Assembly (NCBI GenBank): GCA_904420015.1
Contig: CAJFTS010000022.1
Coordinates: forward strand, 1 to 32,545
From: an uncultured Clostridia bacterium
Lineage (GTDB): Bacteria > Bacillota > Clostridia > Oscillospirales > Acutalibacteraceae
Direction of reading: 5' to 3'
Length of the DNA stretch: 32,545 nt
Positions 1-8,045 of this stretch are shown here, piece by piece (the stretch's first letter is position 1; each line of letters opens with the position of its first letter). The notes under the pieces are model-generated. The model did not search any database. It worked only from the letters and a program-made list of their open reading frames with translations, and was not told the origin of the DNA. Both the position numbers and the translations under genes were made by a program.

Positions 1-610
1 GCGGTTGGCAGACCGTATGACACGTTTGACGTGTCTGCGAGGATCATAGGGCTTTGCCCGCATATGAAATACCCCCGGATTCCCCGGCGGATTTTTATTC
101 GTTTGGCAGCTTCGGTGAAAAAGACACCAGCTATACCGGTGAGAAGGAAAAGCTCTCCCTCTCCCGCGCGTAGACAAAAACAGCCGTTTCGCTGGGAGTA
201 AAAAGGGGGAAATGGAACAGTTTTCGCCGTTGCAGTGTGTGGCGCAATTGACCGCTTTTCCAGGTCGGCACATTATGTCCTTCCAGGACTTGTACTGTGT
301 ATGCCATGCGATTCACATATGGTTTTAATTGTACAGAAGGACAGCCGGCTTGGGGGTATCCGTCCCTTGGAGAGCAGGGATTCTACCCGGTTTCCTTTTC
401 ATTCGGCCGAATCCAAGTCCACTGATTGCCGGCGGAACCGATACCAGATTATAAACTCTCTGCCCTTTTCATATCTCATCGAAAAGGCAGGGAGTACGAC
501 GTGAACCGGAGGCCGAAGGAAATGAAATATTGTATCAGCTGGAAGAAATGCGAAAGAACCCTCGCCGTATTCATCCGACCAAACTGTGGTTAGTAAAAAT
601 GGCAGGAACC
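1..610. other. Region without a convincing gene
   Basis: I see no ORF here with a good start, ribosome site and family resemblance. One plus-strand frame is open from about 30 to a TAG at 171-173 and reads like the tail of a protein (ending in SLSRA), but TGA codons interrupt it just upstream, so it would be a frameshifted or remnant end of a gene lying outside the window. Positions 19-35 hold a 7-bp inverted repeat (GACACGT-TTG-ACGTGTC). A second open frame from about 453 runs into the terminator near 613; it is not supported by any recognisable family. Confidence 0.4.
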
Positions 611-612
611 AG

Positions 613-647
613 AAAAGGGAGGTACCGCATTGGTACCTCCCTTTTTC
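613..647. terminator. Bidirectional intrinsic terminator after the peptide-binding lipoprotein gene
   Basis: A 10-bp perfect stem (GGGAGGTACC / GGTACCTCCC) with a 5-nt loop is flanked by A and T runs on both sides, so it can end transcription from either strand. It sits 30 bp past the stop of the minus-strand gene ending at 676, which it most likely serves. Confidence 0.8.
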
Positions 648-675
648 TTTTTCATACATCAAAAGGACAGGCGGA

Positions 676-2286
676 TTAATCGCTTTTTCCGCCTTCGATA
701 AAGCTGACGCCGTTGTAAAAGGAGCGCGCCGTGATACCGCTGACATGAGGAGCCAGAATAAAATACCGGCTTTCCAGATAGAGCGGGATAATAACGGTCT
801 CGTTATAAAGCAGGGTTTCGCACGCATATAGGGCCTGTGCCGCTTCGGAATCGGAAAGAGCGCCGGTGAGAATACGGGACATCTGTTCGTCATAGGATGA
901 AGAGGAAAAGCCGGTGACATTGGCGGTCGCGCCTGTCTGAAAGGTCGCCAGCAGGGAAGAGGCGGCATCGCTGCCTCCCTGTACTGCATAGAGAGCCATC
1001 TGGTAATTGCCGTTTTGCACCCGGGAATTGAGCTCCTCCTGGGACAGCGGTACCAGGTTCACATAAAGCCCCAGGTGTTTCTGCATAGACTGGAGCAGAA
1101 AGCCCAGAGAGAGCTTGATATCGGCATTGTCCGGACAAAGCAGATCAATCTCCGGCATTTCTTCCAGTCCCAGCTCCGCCAAGCCCGCGGAAAAATAGCG
1201 CTGCGCCGCCTGGCCGTTTTCTTCAACCGGGTAGGAGGAAAGGGACTCCTCCCGATAGCTTTGCTCCCCAACCATGGCAAGAGGCGGAACCAGGCTGTAG
1301 AAGGGTTGCAGGTAGGATGGCAGGGACGAATACATGGAGGTCCGATCCATGACGCTCGCCACCGCCAGACGCATATTTTTCGACTGGAAAATCCCCTGCT
1401 TTTCATTCAAGCAAAGGGACCACACCGTGTCCTGGAACTCGGTTACCGTGTAATCGGAATCCTGGAACTTGCGAATCAAGCCCCCCGGTACCGTCGCCGC
1501 GTCCACTTCACCGTTGAGCAGGGCGCTGGCCATCTCCTCGGAGGTAAGCCCGATTGTAAAGAGGACGCCGGAAGGGGATGTCGCCAAATGGCCCTTATAA
1601 TTCAGGTTTTGTTTGAGCCGCAGAGACTCACCGTGCTCCCACAGCATTATGCGGAACGGGCCGTTGTATACAAGCGTGTCCTTATCCCGGCCGTACCGCC
1701 CCGATGCTTCTTCAAAGGAGGCTTGATGACAGGGAAGCCAGGAAGTGGAGGCGGCCTGCCGGTGCAGGTCCTCCGATGGATATGCCAGATGTAATACCAA
1801 TGTGTAATCGTCGACCTTCTCCACACCGAGCCGTTCCTTTGGAAGGGTGCCCGCCGTAATGGCGGAAGCATTCTCCAACACCTGCGCCTCATGGGACAAG
1901 GTCGAATGGGTACCCGGATCCACCAGCCGCTGCAATGCGAAAATGAAATCATCCGCCGTAACCGGCCCCACCCGTTCGCCATTATAGGTAGACCAATAGG
2001 TGTCTCTGCGCAGGTAGAAAGTCCATGTCCTTTTATCCTCGGAAATATCCCACCGGGCGGCAACACCCGGGATCACCGACCCGTCCGATGCGATGCGGGT
2101 CAGACCTTCCATACAGTTCTGCAGCAGAATTTTAGACTCATATTCGTCCGCCAGCTGTGGGTCCAGCTGGGTAGGATCGCTTTGCAACGGGTAGGTTAAC
2201 AGCTTACCGGAGGTGGAATCCTCCGAGCATCCGGCAAGCGAGCAGGCAAGAAATACGGCAAGCAAGAGGCTGAGAAACGTTCTCAT
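676..2286 (-). CDS. Peptide-type ABC transporter substrate-binding lipoprotein (family 5, OppA/DppA-like)
   Basis: This is a secreted solute-binding lipoprotein that would present peptides to an ABC importer at the membrane. The N-terminus has a short charged start, a hydrophobic stretch and a lipobox ending LAGC, so the mature protein would be lipid-anchored at that Cys. The remainder follows the family-5 binding-protein layout: an early segment with QSDPTQLDPQ, a block beginning WTFYLRRDTYWS, and a C-terminal region with YNETVIIPLYLESRYF. The ATG at 2286 is preferred over the TTG one codon earlier because AGGAG lies 6 nt upstream. The 536-aa length is normal. No permease or ATPase of the oligopeptide type is nearby, so the protein is an orphan that may use a distant transporter or act as a peptide sensor. 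It starts 69 bp after the deacetylase gene on the same strand without an obvious terminator between, suggesting co-transcription. Confidence 0.9.
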   Translation of the reverse strand: MRTFLSLLLAVFLACSLAGCSEDSTSGKLLTYPLQSDPTQLDPQLADEYESKILLQNCMEGLTRIASDGSVIPGVAARWDISEDKRTWTFYLRRDTYWSTYNGERVGPVTADDFIFALQRLVDPGTHSTLSHEAQVLENASAITAGTLPKERLGVEKVDDYTLVLHLAYPSEDLHRQAASTSWLPCHQASFEEASGRYGRDKDTLVYNGPFRIMLWEHGESLRLKQNLNYKGHLATSPSGVLFTIGLTSEEMASALLNGEVDAATVPGGLIRKFQDSDYTVTEFQDTVWSLCLNEKQGIFQSKNMRLAVASVMDRTSMYSSLPSYLQPFYSLVPPLAMVGEQSYREESLSSYPVEENGQAAQRYFSAGLAELGLEEMPEIDLLCPDNADIKLSLGFLLQSMQKHLGLYVNLVPLSQEELNSRVQNGNYQMALYAVQGGSDAASSLLATFQTGATANVTGFSSSSYDEQMSRILTGALSDSEAAQALYACETLLYNETVIIPLYLESRYFILAPHVSGITARSFYNGVSFIEGGKSD

Positions 2287-2355
2287 CAATTACTCCTAGT
2301 AAAATAAAATTAGAAATATACCGAATAAAGCAACTTTTGGAGAAATGGTTTCCTT

Positions 2356-3690
2356 TTATTGGACGCCGACGCCCATCCCCGGTTCGTCCCCGCGGGATTT
2401 GTCAAAGACGTAATTGACGTCCATCATCTTCCATACCTGGGTGCGGGCGGTAGGCTGTCCGTTGGCCTTGACCGCATCGGGTCCTTCCTCCAAACAGATC
2501 CGCAAGGTCAGCCCATCGATGTTTTTCCGGTCGTCAAAGACATATCCCGCATCGTAAACCTTTTGGAAGGTATTGATCCCCACGCCGGAAAAATAAGTAA
2601 ACCCGTATTCCACCAGCACATTGTATTCTGGCGTTCCATGGTCGGGATATTCCCCATAAGGGAAAAGATAAATATGGGTGTCGCCAATTAGGGAAGCAAC
2701 CTCGTCCTCCCATGCCTGGCAGTCCTCCCGAATCGATTCCGCACTCATCTTGGACATGTGGTGATGGGCGTAGCTGTGGGAGGCGAATTGGAACCCATCC
2801 TTTTTCAGGCATTCGATTACCGGCTTGACCGCTTCGATCTCCTTTTGCCGGTCGTCCGGGGAATCCGCCTGGGTATGGTAGCCGAGGATGCCGTTATAGC
2901 CGGTCAGTCCCACGATGGCCTTGGAACCCTCGAAGGAGAAATCCGGATGCTCCTCAATGAACTGGTTGAGGATGGAGAACACTTCGTTGCCTTGGGTCAC
3001 CACCTCTTTGCCGGTTTGGGGGTCTACGCTCATCTCGGCAATGTGCCCGTCATCCCCCACCACCAGCTTCCAGTTACAGCCGTTTTCCCGCATGTACTGG
3101 TAATAGTTCATATCGTCGGTTGAGATGATGAGCGGCTTTTTCCCCTTGGGCAGCTGAAAGGACAGGCGGCCGTAGGAGGTGGTTCCGTCCTCGTTTTCCA
3201 CCTCGCCGTACATCTTATCGATGTTGACGAGAATATAGTCGTTTTTGTAAAGCTCCTCAAGCATCCGCTTAAATTCATCCACCGTGGTCATATAGTCGTC
3301 CATTCCCTTTGCGGAAGCGTCGCCGTCAAAGGCAAGCTCCGGATAGACCACCAGCGGATGAACAAAGATATGCTCAATCGCGCCCTTATATGTCACATAA
3401 TCGCTGCGGTCGTAGACCGGCTCAGAAGAGACCGGTTCGGAGGAAACCGGCTCAGAAGAGGAAGGCTCCGGCTCGGAGGAAGATACAGGCTCCTCGCTGG
3501 GCAATTGGCTGGGCGTTTGCGATAAAACGGTACTCTCCAACGTGCCCGCCGTGGGGATCGCCACCCCGTTGGCAATCGCCACACAGACCACCGCACCGGA
3601 TAGCACCACCAGCACGATAATCAGAATGGGCATGATGTTTTTGATCGGATTCCTTCGCCTACTGCGGCCCCGACCGGTTTGACGATTCAC
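2356..3690 (-). CDS. Membrane-anchored polysaccharide deacetylase (NodB-type, CE4-like)
   Basis: The predicted protein has a basic cytoplasmic tip, one membrane segment (IMPILIIVLVVLSGAVVCVA), a Ser/Glu/Pro-rich spacer made of repeated SSEPV units, and an extracellular NodB-like deacetylase domain. Catalytic-type motifs are visible: STDDMNYY in place of the usual TFDDG (the Asp pair is kept) and SHSYAHHHMS, which fits the H-S-x-x-H zinc motif. Such enzymes remove acetyl groups from cell-wall or surface glycans; the substrate cannot be read here. I chose GTG at 3690 because AAGGGG lies 9 nt upstream, whereas the ATG at 3714 touches its purine run and would lie almost at the transcription start implied by the TATAAT at 3723-3728. 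The ATG form would add eight residues. The gene lies downstream of the kinase on the same strand and upstream of the peptide-binding lipoprotein. Confidence 0.85.
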   Translation of the reverse strand: MNRQTGRGRSRRRNPIKNIMPILIIVLVVLSGAVVCVAIANGVAIPTAGTLESTVLSQTPSQLPSEEPVSSSEPEPSSSEPVSSEPVSSEPVYDRSDYVTYKGAIEHIFVHPLVVYPELAFDGDASAKGMDDYMTTVDEFKRMLEELYKNDYILVNIDKMYGEVENEDGTTSYGRLSFQLPKGKKPLIISTDDMNYYQYMRENGCNWKLVVGDDGHIAEMSVDPQTGKEVVTQGNEVFSILNQFIEEHPDFSFEGSKAIVGLTGYNGILGYHTQADSPDDRQKEIEAVKPVIECLKKDGFQFASHSYAHHHMSKMSAESIREDCQAWEDEVASLIGDTHIYLFPYGEYPDHGTPEYNVLVEYGFTYFSGVGINTFQKVYDAGYVFDDRKNIDGLTLRICLEEGPDAVKANGQPTARTQVWKMMDVNYVFDKSRGDEPGMGVGVQ

Positions 3691-3722
3691 GTGTTCCAAC
3701 CCCTTTGTATCCATTCCTTCCC

Positions 3723-3728
3723 ATTATA
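3723..3728 (-). promoter_or_regulatory. Candidate -10 box for the polysaccharide deacetylase
   Basis: TATAAT on the minus strand lies 33 nt before the preferred GTG start. No good -35 box stands 16-18 nt further upstream, which would fit an activator-dependent promoter, but the call rests on one hexamer. Confidence 0.4.
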
Positions 3729-3825
3729 AAACACGGCCAGCAGCCGGTTTTTCCCTGCATTTTTTACATTTGCTTATTCTTCATTATTATACTTTTTCTC
3801 TGAAATTGCAAGGGAAGCGGTCCCA

Positions 3826-3844
3826 TTGTAACAATTTGTTACAA
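3826..3844. promoter_or_regulatory. Perfect 9-bp dyad, candidate operator
   Basis: TTGTAACAATTTGTTACAA is a perfect inverted repeat of nine bases around a central T. It lies between the kinase stop and the deacetylase promoter, about 100 bp upstream of the -10 box. There is no T-tract, so it reads as a protein-binding site rather than a terminator. It loosely resembles Rex-type sites but does not match that consensus (TTGTTAA-N4-TTAACAA). Confidence 0.5.
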
Positions 3845-3918
3845 CCCCGATACCATTCCGATACAGCAGGGAAAAAAGGAGGAAAATCTAGAATACAAAT
3901 TGTAAAATATTAATTATA

Positions 3919-5067
3919 TTATACGGAATCCGAAGGCGAAATTGGATAAGGCTGGACGGGAGGCAAGGACACGGCCGGACTGCCGAAGGGCAGGAAGAGA
4001 ATGAACTCCGTCGATTGGGCGCTGCTTTTAGCGGTAATGGTGCCGTGGTGCAGCTCGATGATTTCCTTGGCGATGGCAAGGCCCAGCCCCGCACCGCCGG
4101 TTTTGGTGGAGCGGGAAGAGTCCAGCCGGTAGAACTTCTCGAAAATACTGCTCAGCTTATGCTCGGGAATCTGGGGCCCCTGGTTGCGAAAGACGACGCA
4201 AACCCCTTGCGGGCCGGCGGTTGCGGATACGTCGATGGGGGTGTTTTCATAGCTGTAGTTGATCGCGTTTCGCAGTACGTTGTCGAACACCCGCGCAAGC
4301 TTGTCCGAGTCGCCATAAACCGTCAGCTCGGCGGGCACATGGACGCGGCAGGTCAGCCCCTTTTGGGACAGCAGCGGAAAAAATTCGTCCGTCAGCTGCC
4401 CGAGCAGCATGGAAAGGTTGAAACGGGTGATTTGCAGCGTAATGTTTTGCAGGTTGAAGCGGGTGATCTCAAAAAACTCATTAATCAGATCCTCCAGCCG
4501 CTCCGACTTTTCCAGGGCGATGGCCAGGTACCGTTTTTGCAGCACAGGCGGAATGCCGCCTTCCTCGTTGAGCAAGGACAGATACCCGATCACCGAGGTC
4601 AGCGGCGTTTTTAGGTCGTGGGCCAGGTAGACCACCAAATCGTTTTTGCGCTGCTCCGCCTCTTTGGCCAGCTGCTCGTTCTTCAGGGCGTTGTATTTGA
4701 TGGAATTGAGGGTGTTTTCCACCTCTTTTAAATCCCGGGGCAGGACGATCAGGCTTTCGTCCTTGCGGAATACCTTATCCAAAGACCGGACCACCACATC
4801 CATATATTCGGTTGATTTGGAAATGGTAAAATAGATCACCAAAACGGTGATCCCGCCGAAAACCAGAAAAATCAGCTCCATCTTAAAGGAGACGAAAAAC
4901 CGGTACAGCGCCGGGCTGAACAGATGAACCAGGTTGGCCAGCAGGTCGTTAAAGACCCCGTCCGCCAGATAGAGCAAAAGCAGCATCCCCAGCAGGCACA
5001 GGCCTATCTTCAGCGAAATCTGCCCAAACAGCTTGCGGCGGTACCGGCGAAGAAATTCACTTTTCAA
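3919..5067 (-). CDS. VanS-like sensor histidine kinase
   Basis: This is a membrane histidine kinase, partner of the response regulator encoded directly upstream. It has a first membrane helix (IGLCLLGMLLLLYLADGV), a short external segment, a second helix (ELIFLVFGGITVLVIYF), a dimerisation domain with the H-box AHDLKTPLTSVIGY, an N-box (DNVLRNAINYS) and an ATPase part ending GGAGLGLAIAKEIIELHHG. The G1 box reads NQGPQIP instead of DxGxGI, which is characteristic of VanS-type kinases. The start is a TTG at 5065-5067, overlapping the end of the regulator gene by 11 nt and preceded by a G-rich ribosome site; the frame stays open further upstream, but that part is a shadow of the regulator gene. 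No vanH, vanA/B or vanX homologue occurs in the window, so the signal is more likely general envelope stress or a glycopeptide-like ligand. Confidence 0.9.
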   Translation of the reverse strand: MKSEFLRRYRRKLFGQISLKIGLCLLGMLLLLYLADGVFNDLLANLVHLFSPALYRFFVSFKMELIFLVFGGITVLVIYFTISKSTEYMDVVVRSLDKVFRKDESLIVLPRDLKEVENTLNSIKYNALKNEQLAKEAEQRKNDLVVYLAHDLKTPLTSVIGYLSLLNEEGGIPPVLQKRYLAIALEKSERLEDLINEFFEITRFNLQNITLQITRFNLSMLLGQLTDEFFPLLSQKGLTCRVHVPAELTVYGDSDKLARVFDNVLRNAINYSYENTPIDVSATAGPQGVCVVFRNQGPQIPEHKLSSIFEKFYRLDSSRSTKTGGAGLGLAIAKEIIELHHGTITAKSSAQSTEFILFLPFGSPAVSLPPVQPYPISPSDSV

Positions 5068-5755
5068 TTTTGTACCCAACCCCCCATACCGTCTTGATGA
5101 ATTTCGGGTTGCGGGGCGGCTCGTGCATCTTTTCCCGCAGCCGGCGGATGTGGACCATAATGGTGTTGTTGGAATCCAGATACCGCTCACCCCATACCCG
5201 TTCAAACAGCTCCTCCGACGACAGCACCCGACCCCGGTTTTCACACAGCAGCCACAAAAGGCTGAATTCAATGGGGGTCAGGTTCAGCTCCCGGTCATAC
5301 AACGTGCAGCGGTGGGTATCTTTGTTGATGACAAGGCCCGCGAAGTCGATGACGTTTTCCTCCGGCTTCGCCCCGCCGTCGTTGTACCGGGTGTACCGGC
5401 GAAGCTGGGCCTTAACCCTGGCCACCATCTCCAGGGGATTGAAGGGCTTCGTAATGTAATCGTCCGCCCCGATGGTCAAGCCGGTAATCTTGTCCATGTC
5501 CTCCACCTTGGCGGTGAGCATGATGACCGGGAAGGTGTGCCGTTCGCGGATTTTTCGGCACAGGTCGAAGCCGCTTATCTGCGGCATCATCACGTCGAGA
5601 ATCGCCAGGTCCACCGGCCCGCCGCTTTCGATAAAGGAAAGGGCCTCCAGGGGCTGGTAAAAGGTATGCACCTGATAGTTCTCATTTTTTAAATAAACCT
5701 CGATGAGATCGGCGATTTCTTTTTCGTCGTCCACCACCACAACGGATGTTTGCAT
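5057..5755 (-). CDS. VanR-like OmpR/PhoB-family response regulator
   Basis: This is a 232-aa two-domain regulator. The receiver domain has the acidic pocket VVVDDEKE, the phosphoacceptor Asp in LAILDVMMP, the Thr in MLTAKVEDMD and the Lys in YITKPFNP. The C-terminal winged-helix domain ends TVWGVGYKIEK, as in the OmpR/PhoB family, and closely follows the VanR pattern (LNLTPIEFSLLWLLCENRG). It should bind DNA as a phosphorylated dimer at direct repeats. It is the first gene of an operon with the kinase (11-nt overlap) and has its own strong promoter preceded by TTAAG repeats that could be an autoregulatory site. The ATG start has GAGGAGA upstream at good spacing. Confidence 0.93.
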   Translation of the reverse strand: MQTSVVVVDDEKEIADLIEVYLKNENYQVHTFYQPLEALSFIESGGPVDLAILDVMMPQISGFDLCRKIRERHTFPVIMLTAKVEDMDKITGLTIGADDYITKPFNPLEMVARVKAQLRRYTRYNDGGAKPEENVIDFAGLVINKDTHRCTLYDRELNLTPIEFSLLWLLCENRGRVLSSEELFERVWGERYLDSNNTIMVHIRRLREKMHEPPRNPKFIKTVWGVGYKIEK

Positions 5756-5792
5756 ATTCCTGTCTCCTCACGTTAAGCTGCCTATAAAACTC

Positions 5793-5821
5793 ATTATAGG
5801 AGAAGGCGCCGGCAAAAGCAA
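5793..5821 (-). promoter_or_regulatory. Sigma-A type promoter of the VanR/VanS-like operon
   Basis: On the minus strand TTGCTT and TATAAT are separated by exactly 17 nt, about 40 nt before the regulator's ATG. Confidence 0.75.
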
Positions 5822-5824
5822 ACG

Positions 5825-5841
5825 GTTAAGAAAAACTTAAG
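5825..5841. promoter_or_regulatory. TTAAG repeats upstream of the regulator promoter, possible autoregulatory site
   Basis: Read on the minus strand, CTTAAG-N5-CTTAAC gives two direct half-sites 11 nt apart, one helical turn, ending immediately before the -35 box. OmpR-family regulators typically bind such spaced direct repeats. That this is a site for the adjacent VanR-like protein is inference. Confidence 0.4.
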
Positions 5842-5950
5842 ATTTCCCCTCCTTGCCGCAAAAACGGCCTCTTTTTTACTCTGCCCCTGTAAGAAGCTTC
5901 CATGCATCCTTTTTGTACCCGGTGCAAACCATAATGCAGGGGGAATGACG

Positions 5951-6343
5951 GTGAAAAAATTAAAAAAGACGGCGCTTCTCTTTTCTATCGGCTGCGGTGG
6001 CTACAGTCTAATCGAGGTGCTTTGGCGGGGCTTTACCCATTGGACCATGGGGGTGACCGGCGGCGTATGCATGTGCCTGCTCAGCAGCATCAACCAGCGG
6101 TGCAAAAAAGCGAGCCTGCCGAAAAAATGCATCTTGGGTTCGGCGGTCATTACCGGCATGGAGCTGGTGGTCGGCTGCATCGTCAACCGCAAGCTCAAAT
6201 GGAACGTGTGGGACTACTCGGATATGCGCTTTAATGTCCTGGGGCAGATCTGTCCGCTTTTTTCCGCGCTGTGGTTTTTGCTCTGCATCCCGGTGATGCA
6301 TCTGAGTTCGTTCCTGCAAAAGAACGTCCGCGCGCTGCGGTAG
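5951..6343 (+). CDS. Small membrane protein of the 'putative ABC transporter permease' (CmpB-like) family
   Basis: A 130-aa integral membrane protein with four hydrophobic segments and the conserved family signatures: GYSLIEVLWRGFTHWTMGVTGG near the start, a second helix with TGMELVVGCIVNRKL, then WDYSDMRFNVLGQICPLFS. The family (PF06541-like) is named for a supposed ABC permease role, but its function is not established. GTG at 5951 is preferred to the ATG at 5945 because the AGGGGG ribosome site lies 7 nt before GTG but only 1 nt before ATG. The gene is divergent from the regulator operon and ends with TAG, which shows TAG is an ordinary stop codon here. It appears monocistronic. Confidence 0.8.
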   Translation: MKKLKKTALLFSIGCGGYSLIEVLWRGFTHWTMGVTGGVCMCLLSSINQRCKKASLPKKCILGSAVITGMELVVGCIVNRKLKWNVWDYSDMRFNVLGQICPLFSALWFLLCIPVMHLSSFLQKNVRALR

Positions 6344-6401
6344 AATATCCGACTGTGAAAGTTTCACAAGAACCGCACGTGTATAAAAACAATAATTGCT
6401 A

Positions 6402-6430
6402 TTGTGATTTTTCCTGTTTTAGTGTAGAAT
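6402..6430 (+). promoter_or_regulatory. Promoter of the hydrogenase gene
   Basis: TTGTGA and TAGAAT are separated by exactly 17 nt and lie about 110 nt upstream of the hydrogenase start, leaving a leader with no obvious riboswitch fold. Confidence 0.6.
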
Positions 6431-6542
6431 TCTGTAATAGAAAGAGTGGCGGAAATCCTGCATGCTGGATTGGCGGGCCGCCCGAAACGGAGGAAACGAC
6501 ACGCGGCAGCGTTTCGAATTTTGCGAACGGGAGATAGATAGC

Positions 6543-7988
6543 ATGAGAATGAGCATGTTTGACACAAATGTGCAGGAGCTGAAATACAAGGTGCTTCGAG
6601 AGGTGGCGAGGCTGGCGTATGAGGATAAGCTGCAAACCGATCTGATAAAGATTCCGGAAAGGATTATGCCCGGCCCTCAGGCGACGCTGCGCTGCTGCAT
6701 TTATAAGGAGCGGGCCATCATCACGGAACGGGTTAAGCTGGCCATGGGCGGCGATCCGACTAATGAAAACGTGGTGGAGGTGCTCGACATCGCCTGTGAC
6801 GAATGCCCGGTTACCCAAATGAGCGTAGGCGAGGCCTGCCGCGGCTGTATCGCCCACCGCTGCATGAATGTATGTCCGCGTGGGGCCATTTCCCTGGTGG
6901 ACCACAAGGCGCATATCGACCAGAAAAAATGCGTCTCCTGCGGCAGATGCTTGAACGTCTGCCCCTATGATGCGATCACGAAAAACCTGCGCCCCTGCGA
7001 GAAGGCGTGTAAGGCCAACGCCATCGCGATGGACGAGGATAAAAAGGCCCGCATCGACAACGATAAGTGCGTTTCCTGCGGCGCGTGCGTCTATCAATGC
7101 CCCTTCGGCGCGGTCATGGATAAGTCTTACATACTCGACGCCATTTCGGTGCTCCGCAATTCCGACAACAATAAAAAGTATAAGGTATACGCCATTGTAG
7201 CGCCCTCCATTTCCGGCCAGTTTGGAAACGCAAAGATCGGGCAGGTGGTGTCCGGCCTCAAGGCGCTGGGCTTTTACAATGTGGTGGAGGCTGCCCTCGG
7301 TGCGGATATGGTCGCCAATAAGGAAGCGCAGGAGCTTTATGAAAAGGGCTTTTTGACCAGCTCCTGCTGCCCGGCGTTCGTCAGCTATATTCAGATCAAT
7401 TTCCCCACGCTGGTGCCTAAAATTTCCCACAATCTTTCGCCGATGGCAACCATTGCCGAATATCTCAAAAAGATGGACCCCACCGCAAAGACCATTTTCA
7501 TCGGCCCGTGCATTGCCAAAAAAGCGGAGCGCAAGCTTGACCGGGTCAAGGACATCATCGACGTGGTGATCACCTTTGAAGAATTGCTCGCCCTCTTTGA
7601 TGCGCGCAACATTGAGATTCAGGACCTGCCCAACGACGTGCTCGACAACGCTTCTTACTTTGGGCGTATTTTTGCCCGAAGCGGCGGCCTGACCGACGCG
7701 GTGCGCCAGGGCCTCAAGGAAAACGGCATTACGGAGGAGGACTTCCAGTATAAGCCGGTCACCTGTTCGGGCATCGCCGAATGCCGCATGGCATTGCTGA
7801 AGGCGTCGAAAAACGTGCTCGACGGCAACTTTATCGAGGGGATGGCCTGTGAGTCGGGCTGCATCGGCGGCGCCGCCTGCCTGACCCACGGTCCGAAGGA
7901 TAAGTCTGAGGTGGATAAGTACAGCCGTGAGGCGCTGGAAAAAACCATCAAGGACGCCATCGGTGTGCTGCAGCTTTCGGATTCTTAA
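6543..7988 (+). CDS. Monomeric [FeFe]-hydrogenase-like iron-sulfur protein (group B type)
   Basis: A 481-aa cytoplasmic protein that would exchange electrons between ferredoxin-type clusters and protons/H2. N-terminal cysteine clusters bind Fe-S centres: about residues 99-111 (CRGC..C..C), 130-140 (CVSCGRCLNVC), 152-156, and 176-186 (CVSCGACVYQC). The H-cluster domain follows with L1 TSSCCPAF (272-279), L2 GPCIAKK (321-327) and L3 EGMACESGCIGGA (432-444). These match the three cysteine motifs of [FeFe] hydrogenases, with the variations seen in group B: Phe instead of Trp in L1, a Gly before the L2 Pro-Cys, and CESGC in L3. No HydEFG maturases or partner subunits occur nearby. ATG 6543 follows GGGAG by about 10 nt; the open frame extends 27 codons further upstream but without family similarity. 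A strong terminator follows at once, so the gene is monocistronic. Whether it makes H2, oxidises it or senses it cannot be told. Confidence 0.88.
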   Translation: MRMSMFDTNVQELKYKVLREVARLAYEDKLQTDLIKIPERIMPGPQATLRCCIYKERAIITERVKLAMGGDPTNENVVEVLDIACDECPVTQMSVGEACRGCIAHRCMNVCPRGAISLVDHKAHIDQKKCVSCGRCLNVCPYDAITKNLRPCEKACKANAIAMDEDKKARIDNDKCVSCGACVYQCPFGAVMDKSYILDAISVLRNSDNNKKYKVYAIVAPSISGQFGNAKIGQVVSGLKALGFYNVVEAALGADMVANKEAQELYEKGFLTSSCCPAFVSYIQINFPTLVPKISHNLSPMATIAEYLKKMDPTAKTIFIGPCIAKKAERKLDRVKDIIDVVITFEELLALFDARNIEIQDLPNDVLDNASYFGRIFARSGGLTDAVRQGLKENGITEEDFQYKPVTCSGIAECRMALLKASKNVLDGNFIEGMACESGCIGGAACLTHGPKDKSEVDKYSREALEKTIKDAIGVLQLSDS

Positions 7989-8005
7989 TTTGGACTGATT
8001 TTCGC

Positions 8006-8042
8006 ATCCCCCTTGCGGTTGGTTTCGCAAGGGGGATTTTTG
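8006..8042 (+). terminator. Intrinsic terminator of the hydrogenase gene
   Basis: A perfect 12-bp stem (ATCCCCCTTGCG / CGCAAGGGGGAT) with an 8-nt loop is followed by a T run, 18 bp past the stop. Confidence 0.9.
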
Positions 8043-8045
8043 CCG

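Noticed and set aside
560-650. T-box-like sequence (GGAGGTACCGC followed by a terminator) on the plus strand
   Set aside because: The GGTACCGC similarity arises from a symmetric terminator stem. No stem I/specifier pattern was found and no plus-strand gene follows, only the end of a minus-strand gene.
3919-5755. Vancomycin resistance cluster suggested by VanR/VanS resemblance
   Set aside because: No ligase, dehydrogenase or dipeptidase genes of the van type are present in the window. The pair is a VanRS-like signalling system only.
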